A stretch of 64,000 bases of DNA from Betaproteobacteria bacterium (GTDB lineage Bacteria; Pseudomonadota; Gammaproteobacteria; Burkholderiales; SG8-41), in contig JAOTVX010000013.1 in the NCBI GenBank assembly GCA_029863175.1, positions 1 through 64,000 of the forward strand, read 5' to 3'. Positions 60,278 through 64,000 of this stretch are shown in pieces. Position 1 is the first letter of the stretch. Every line of letters starts with the position of its first letter. The notes below the pieces were generated by a model. The model had not been told where the DNA came from. It worked only from the letters and a program-made list of their open reading frames with translations, and did not search any database. The position numbers and the translations under genes are program-made.

Positions 60278-61246
60278 ATGGGCGGCTGTAATTCGGTTTT
60301 TGAGATGACTTCAAATACCTGGCATCCGGAGCGCGAGATCGAGATCGTTGCGGGGACGCCCCCCGGCGGCGGGCTGGACCGCTCGGCCCGGGCGCTCGTG
60401 AAAGCAATCGAGTCGAACCGGCTGCTCGAGGTCCCGGTTCGGGTCAACAACGTGGCGGGCGATGGCGGCCGCAAGGCGTGGGCCTATCTGGAGCAGCACC
60501 GCGCCGATCCCCACGTGGTTTCGATCAGCTCCGCGAACCTGACGACCGACCACCTGCTCGGCAGCGCCGCGTTTCGCCACGAAGCCGCGTTCACGCCGCT
60601 GGCGATTCTCTATACCGAGTACATCGCCTTCGTGGCCCGCGCCGATTCGGCCCTGAAGAGCGGCGCCGATTTGCTCGCGAGAGTTCGCGCCGATGCCGGT
60701 TCATTGACAATCGCCCTCTCGACATCGCTGGGCAACCCCAATCACATCGCGGTCGCGAAGGTGCTCCGGCAGGCTGGCACCGAAGTCCGGGCGCCGGCCA
60801 TGCGCGTATTCGATTCCGCGCTCGACGCGACAGCCGACGTCGTGGCAGGTCGCGCGGACATCGGCGCGGTCACCGCAGCCAGTCCGGTCAGGGAAATCGC
60901 GAACGGAACCTTGCGCGCGCTCGCCGTGTCGGCACCGCGTCGGCTCGACGGGCTCTACGCCAATACGCCGACTTGGCGGGAGCAATCGGTGGATTGCGTC
61001 ATCGGCGCCTGGCGCGGTGTCACGGGCACTCGGGGAATAACCGCCGCTCAAATCGCGTTCTGGGAGAAACTGCTTGCCGCAATAGCCGCCACTGATGAGT
61101 GGAAAGCCGAACTGGCGCGCCACTACTGGACCGCAATGCCGCTCGCCGGAGGACCGCTCTGGGATCACCTGGAGCGCGAGCGTGCCGAGATGCAGGTTGC
61201 CCTCGGGGAGCTGGGCCTCCTGCGAGGAATGAGGGATGAGGGATAG
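60278..61246 (+). CDS. Bug/TctC-like binding protein without signal peptide
   Basis: A 322-residue Bug fold protein: EREIEIVAGTPPGGGLDRSA at the start has the ligand loop TPPGGGLD, and STSLGNPNHIAVAKVLRQAG and AGRADIGAVTAASPVREIAN follow as in the family. An in-frame TAA stands two codons before the ATG, so a signal peptide cannot be hidden upstream. ATG 60305 is an alternative start. There is no tctAB near. The ribosome site lies in a hairpin. The protein may be a cytoplasmic carboxylate sensor or binder. Confidence 0.82.
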   Translation: MGGCNSVFEMTSNTWHPEREIEIVAGTPPGGGLDRSARALVKAIESNRLLEVPVRVNNVAGDGGRKAWAYLEQHRADPHVVSISSANLTTDHLLGSAAFRHEAAFTPLAILYTEYIAFVARADSALKSGADLLARVRADAGSLTIALSTSLGNPNHIAVAKVLRQAGTEVRAPAMRVFDSALDATADVVAGRADIGAVTAASPVREIANGTLRALAVSAPRRLDGLYANTPTWREQSVDCVIGAWRGVTGTRGITAAQIAFWEKLLAAIAATDEWKAELARHYWTAMPLAGGPLWDHLERERAEMQVALGELGLLRGMRDEG

Positions 61247-61352
61247 GACTGTTAGGTGTAGTCGTCGCGATCTGATCTGACAGGCAGTTTCCGTCGATGA
61301 CCCATAGCAGGCCCTCAGGGTGTAGATTAACGAGCTATCGGAGGAGGAACCC

Positions 61353-62045
61353 ATGGGCAAAATGATCAGCTACAAGCGGCCGGACGGCCAGACCGTGGCC
61401 GGCTATCTCGGGGAGCCTACGCAGGGCGCGGTCGCGCCCGGCATCGTGGTGATCCAGGAGTGGTGGGGTCTCAACGATCAAATCAAGGGCGTCGCGGACA
61501 AGCTGGCGGCAGCCGGCTACCGAGCACTGGTGCCGGACCTCTACCGCGGCAAGGTCGCGCTCGAGGCCAACGAAGCCGAGCATCTGATGACCAACCTCAA
61601 CTTCGGCGACGCCGCCGGCCAGGACGTGCGCGGCGCGGTCCAGCATCTCAAGGCGTCCGGTAGCACGAAAGCCGGCGTGACCGGCTTCTGCATGGGCGGG
61701 GCGCTCACGCTTCTTTCGGCGGTCAACGTTCCAGAGGCAGACGCTGCTGTCGTCTGGTACGGCTATCCGCCTCTCGAGTATGTCGATGCGTCCAGGATCA
61801 AGGCGCCGCTGATGGGCCACTGGGCCACTGAGGACGTGCCCTTCCCGATCGCGAAGGTCGACGAGCTGGAAGAGAAGCTGCGCGGCGCCAAGGTGAGTTT
61901 TGAGTTCCACCGCTACCACGCGAGGCACGCCTTTGCCAACGAGACGGCGGATTCGAAGAACCTGCCGATTCTGAAGTACGACCCCGCAGCGGCCGAACTC
62001 GCTTGGCGCCGGACGATGGATTTTCTCGCCAAGCACCTCAAATAA
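61353..62045 (+). CDS. Dienelactone hydrolase family protein (second)
   Basis: A 230-residue alpha/beta hydrolase with VVIQEWWGLNDQIKGVADKL at the start, nucleophile Cys in GVTGFCMGGALTL, the acidic region GHWATEDVPFP and His in RYHARHAFAN. It is close to classical dienelactone hydrolase in length and motif. Strong GGAGGAGGAACCC ribosome site. A plus-strand single gene. In relation to the other dienelactone hydrolase in this window (48423) it belongs to another branch; the two need not share a substrate. Confidence 0.9.
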   Translation: MGKMISYKRPDGQTVAGYLGEPTQGAVAPGIVVIQEWWGLNDQIKGVADKLAAAGYRALVPDLYRGKVALEANEAEHLMTNLNFGDAAGQDVRGAVQHLKASGSTKAGVTGFCMGGALTLLSAVNVPEADAAVVWYGYPPLEYVDASRIKAPLMGHWATEDVPFPIAKVDELEEKLRGAKVSFEFHRYHARHAFANETADSKNLPILKYDPAAAELAWRRTMDFLAKHLK

Positions 62046-62250
62046 CTGCTGCTGCGGGATCTCCGCCGCCTCGTCGGCGCCTGCCTGCGCGGCGTCTGCT
62101 CACCCGCTGCGTAGGATTGGCCCACAGGCCGCTTGCGACCCAAAGCAGACCCTTAGCGAAATATGACTCTCTGTTTCGCTCAGTGATCGAGCGGCACGGC
62201 AAAGACGGCGTACAACCAGAGCCGCGCGAGCAGGAAGAAGAAAAGACGGT

Positions 62251-62709
62251 TCACCACCCCCGAGCTGGGGGGGAAACCGCATAGAGACAGGCCAAGTGGT
62301 GAAATGCGTGTAGCTGAGCGCGCGCTCCAGAGTTAGGTGTTCTATAACTCAATGACGATGTGTGTCTGGAAAAACTTCCGAACGAAGCGTCGGGAAAGTC
62401 CATGGCCCCTGCGTCCCCCTCGACCCACGTAATGGACGCACCAGACGGGGGTGGCAATGAACGGGCAACGGCGAGCATCGCCGCGCTTATATCCACACCC
62501 GTGACGTGGCCCGTTGGCCCCACCTCCGGAGCTGCAAGGCGAGTTACCAAGCCGGTGCCGCAGGCCACATCCAGAACGCGCTCGCCTGGCAGTAAGGCAG
62601 CCAGCGCGACAAGCCCAGGTGCCCCAGGCCCTATGAAATATCGGACGGAGTATTGCTCGCGGAGCTTCGCGGCATCGCCGCTGACTTGGAACCCTGAGTG
62701 TTCACTCAT
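62251..62709 (-). pseudogene. Class I SAM methyltransferase, truncated
   Basis: From the ATG at 62709 (AAGGAAACCCTC upstream) the sequence follows UbiE/MenG-like methyltransferases: VLDVACGTGLVTRLAAPEVG (motif I), TGVDISAAMLAVARSLPPPS (motif II) and WVEGDAGAMDFPDASFGSFS. After DASF the family normally reads DVVLCQHGLQFF; here the frame breaks, and the last 30 codons match nothing. About half of the usual 270 residues are missing. A small deletion with a frameshift around 62375 is the likely cause. Confidence 0.7.
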
Positions 62710-62860
62710 GAGGGTTTCCTTCTGGACGCCTACCGTGAAATGGCTGCCAAGATAGGCGGCTTGCAAAGTGCCAGTTTGCGCTTGCCAATCTCATCCCTCA
62801 AGCGGAGCACAGTGTTAGCCAGTTCCAGTGAAGCCGCCCCGTCACCCACCACCGGGGTTA

Positions 62861-62923
62861 TTGCCTTTTGCCTTTTGCCTTTTGCCTTTTGCCTTTTGCC
62901 TTCTGCCTTCTGCCTTCTGCCTT
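62861..62923. repeat. Tandem heptanucleotide repeat (six TTGCCTT, three CTGCCTT)
   Basis: Nine perfect 7-bp units in a row. An inverted, shorter copy of the same words (GGAAGGCAGAAGGCGAAAGG) lies at 63599-63618, on the other side of the following gene, and a third copy of the words at 31041-31070. Confidence 0.9.
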
Positions 62924-63014
62924 CCGGCTTCCGTCAGGCGTCCCTTCGTCAAATGCCCTGAATATGCTATTCTCGCTGCCTCCTATTCCGTTGCGGTCCC
63001 GCCGGAGGCAGGCG

Positions 63015-63572
63015 ATGCGCATCGAAGTCCACGTTCACGGCAACATCTTTCTCGGCAGGGGCGTGCGCCTCTCGCAGCTGGAGTACGCGCTGCGGCCGTG
63101 GCTCGGATACCTTGACGTCGAGACCATCGCGGAGGCGGCGAGCCTTGAACGCGAGGAGCCGGGCATTCAGTTCGATCCCCGCGAACGCACGCTGACGATC
63201 TGCTGGACCGGCGACGTCGGGCGCAGCTTTCATGACCGGCTGGCCGAAGCGTTCCAGAATGTCGGGTCGCTGACGGAATATTCATCCGAGGTCGAGGTCA
63301 CCTACTACCCCGAAAACGGCGACGATGAGTTCTACCAGATGTTCGTCGGGCCGACCCCCGAGTCGATCCATGAGTTCCGCCGACAATGCGTCAGCGAGGA
63401 CGTGACGAACATGCTGTCGCGACATCTTGGCCAGGCCAACGTCAACCAGGTGACGGCGCTGGTGAACCAGCTCTTCGAACAGGATTGGGCGGCCCGCAAG
63501 GTCACCGGCGAGACGGCGGCGTCATCCTCCACCGTCATACCGTTGCGTCCGCGCGGCAAGCATCTGCACTAA
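63015..63572 (+). CDS. Conserved-looking hypothetical protein
   Basis: A 185-residue soluble, acidic protein, MRIEVHVHGNIFLGRGVRLS at the start. The ATG at 63015 has GGAGGCAGGCG. The open frame continues upstream through the tandem heptamers, but that part is only the repeat read as LPFAFCL. I cannot name a family with certainty; the text resembles a small uncharacterised betaproteobacterial family. A central EYSSEVEVTYYPENGDDEFY and a C-terminal helix stand out. The gene is bounded by inverted repeat words and ended by a terminator. Confidence 0.75.
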   Translation: MRIEVHVHGNIFLGRGVRLSQLEYALRPWLGYLDVETIAEAASLEREEPGIQFDPRERTLTICWTGDVGRSFHDRLAEAFQNVGSLTEYSSEVEVTYYPENGDDEFYQMFVGPTPESIHEFRRQCVSEDVTNMLSRHLGQANVNQVTALVNQLFEQDWAARKVTGETAASSSTVIPLRPRGKHLH

Positions 63573-63668
63573 GGCCGTGACCAGGGATCCCGAAGTCGGA
63601 AGGCAGAAGGCGAAAGGAAAAACGGTGACCGGTGAACGGTGACCCGTATTTGGGCACGAGATGATGGG

Positions 63669-63693
63669 GGGCTGCGATGAGGCAGCCCTTTTT
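63669..63693 (+). terminator. Rho-independent terminator
   Basis: A 7-bp GC stem GGGCTGC/GCAGCCC (63669-63675 with 63682-63688), loop GATGAG, then TTTTT. It is about 97 bases after the stop of the hypothetical gene. Confidence 0.88.
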
Positions 63694-63758
63694 GTTGTAC
63701 TGTCACGGGCGACGTAACGTCATGTCAGTTGAGCAAACACTCGCAAGGAGGAACCTGT

Positions 63759-64000
63759 ATGACATCGGAACTGTATGAGAAGGGCATGGCCACGCGTCGG
63801 AAAGTCATGGGCGACGCTCACATCAAGAAGCGTGCAGGAGGAGGCGACGAGCTCACCCGGCGGCATTATGAGATCGTCACGGAAATTGCCTGGGGTTCGG
63901 TGTGGTCACGGCCCGGGCTGCCGCTGAAGGTTCGCAGCCTGGTGACGCTGGGCATGCTAGCCGCGCTCGACCGGCCTGACGAGCTCAAGGGCCACATCAA
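63759..64000 (+). CDS. Carboxymuconolactone decarboxylase family protein (runs off the window)
   Basis: Only the first 80 residues are inside: SELYEKGMATRRKVMGDAHI, then TRRHYEIVTEIAWGSVWSRP and LPLKVRSLVTLGMLAALDRP. This is the start of 4-carboxymuconolactone decarboxylase (PcaC) or a close relative of the AhpD-like fold. PcaC acts in the protocatechuate branch of the beta-ketoadipate pathway; many relatives have other roles and no Cys pair. A strong AAGGAGGAACC ribosome site precedes the ATG at 63759. Confidence 0.87.
   Translation, partial: MTSELYEKGMATRRKVMGDAHIKKRAGGGDELTRRHYEIVTEIAWGSVWSRPGLPLKVRSLVTLGMLAALDRPDELKGHI

Noticed and set aside
62868..63014. N-terminal extension of the hypothetical protein through the heptamer repeat
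   Set aside because: The extension is only the repeat read as LPFAFCL, while the ATG at 63015 has a good ribosome site directly before it.

Overview
The window looks like a chromosomal piece of a betaproteobacterium, probably Burkholderiales-like. The evidence is a tRNA-Tyr/Gly/Thr-tuf operon at the left end, high GC, several Bug-type (TctC) solute receptors with tctAB permeases, and many single-gene catabolic units. I see no rRNA, prophage, insertion sequence or CRISPR array.

Layout. 1-0.7 kb: EF-Tu start and three tRNAs, minus strand. 1.1-7.8 kb: a short-chain dehydrogenase, then a tightly overlapping four-gene operon for a 2-oxoacid oxidoreductase (gamma-delta fusion, alpha-beta fusion) joined to an NfnAB-like flavoprotein pair; a well-placed FNR-type box lies in front of it. 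8-12.7 kb: a frameshifted membrane gene, an HpcH-type aldolase next to an arabonate-type dehydratase, and an LVIVD-repeat protein. 12.9-22.5 kb: 3-hydroxyisobutyrate-type dehydrogenase, ACMSD-like amidohydrolase, D-2-hydroxyacid dehydrogenase, a first tctCBA transporter, a CocE hydrolase and a Gfo/Idh oxidoreductase. 22.7-31 kb: ModA-like and TAXI-like binding proteins without signal peptides, a DapA-like aldolase/lyase, a LigI-like lactonase, a divergent FeoB-like protein (again behind an FNR-type box) and an orphan GHKL ATPase. 31-41 kb: HIBADH-type dehydrogenase, DSD1/threonine-aldolase-fold enzyme, cupin, maleate-isomerase-like enzyme, GlcG/HbpS protein, alpha/beta hydrolase, and a second tctCBA transporter. 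41-50.5 kb: bicupin, amidase, aspartoacylase family, TauE/SafE permease, thiamine-diphosphate enzyme, VOC protein, dienelactone hydrolase, O-methyltransferase. 50.6-60 kb: LeuCD-type hydratase, an ICL/PEPM lyase, SDR, acetyltransferase, acyl-CoA dehydrogenase, ADP-forming acyl-CoA synthetase, MFS carrier. 60-64 kb: a leaderless Bug protein, a second dienelactone hydrolase, a broken methyltransferase, a conserved hypothetical protein, and the start of a carboxymuconolactone decarboxylase family gene.

How it works together. Most genes fit import and breakdown of organic acids, aldonic acids, lactones and aromatic ring-cleavage products, ending in pyruvate, acyl-CoA and TCA intermediates. The two FNR-type promoters suggest that the oxygen-sensitive oxidoreductase and ferrous iron uptake are switched on at low oxygen.

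The most unusual features are these. (1) Intergenic DNA is packed with several families of short inverted-repeat 'word' arrays. One family (TGGTGATGA arms facing TCATCACCA arms) separates almost every transcription unit between 32 and 56.4 kb, and in places supplies the stop codon. (2) Three orphan substrate-binding proteins from three different families all lack signal peptides. (3) The fused POR-Nfn operon has a class II FNR promoter. (4) A sigma-region-3-like helical insert sits in a beta-propeller protein. All functional calls rest on reading motifs by eye; no database search was possible.
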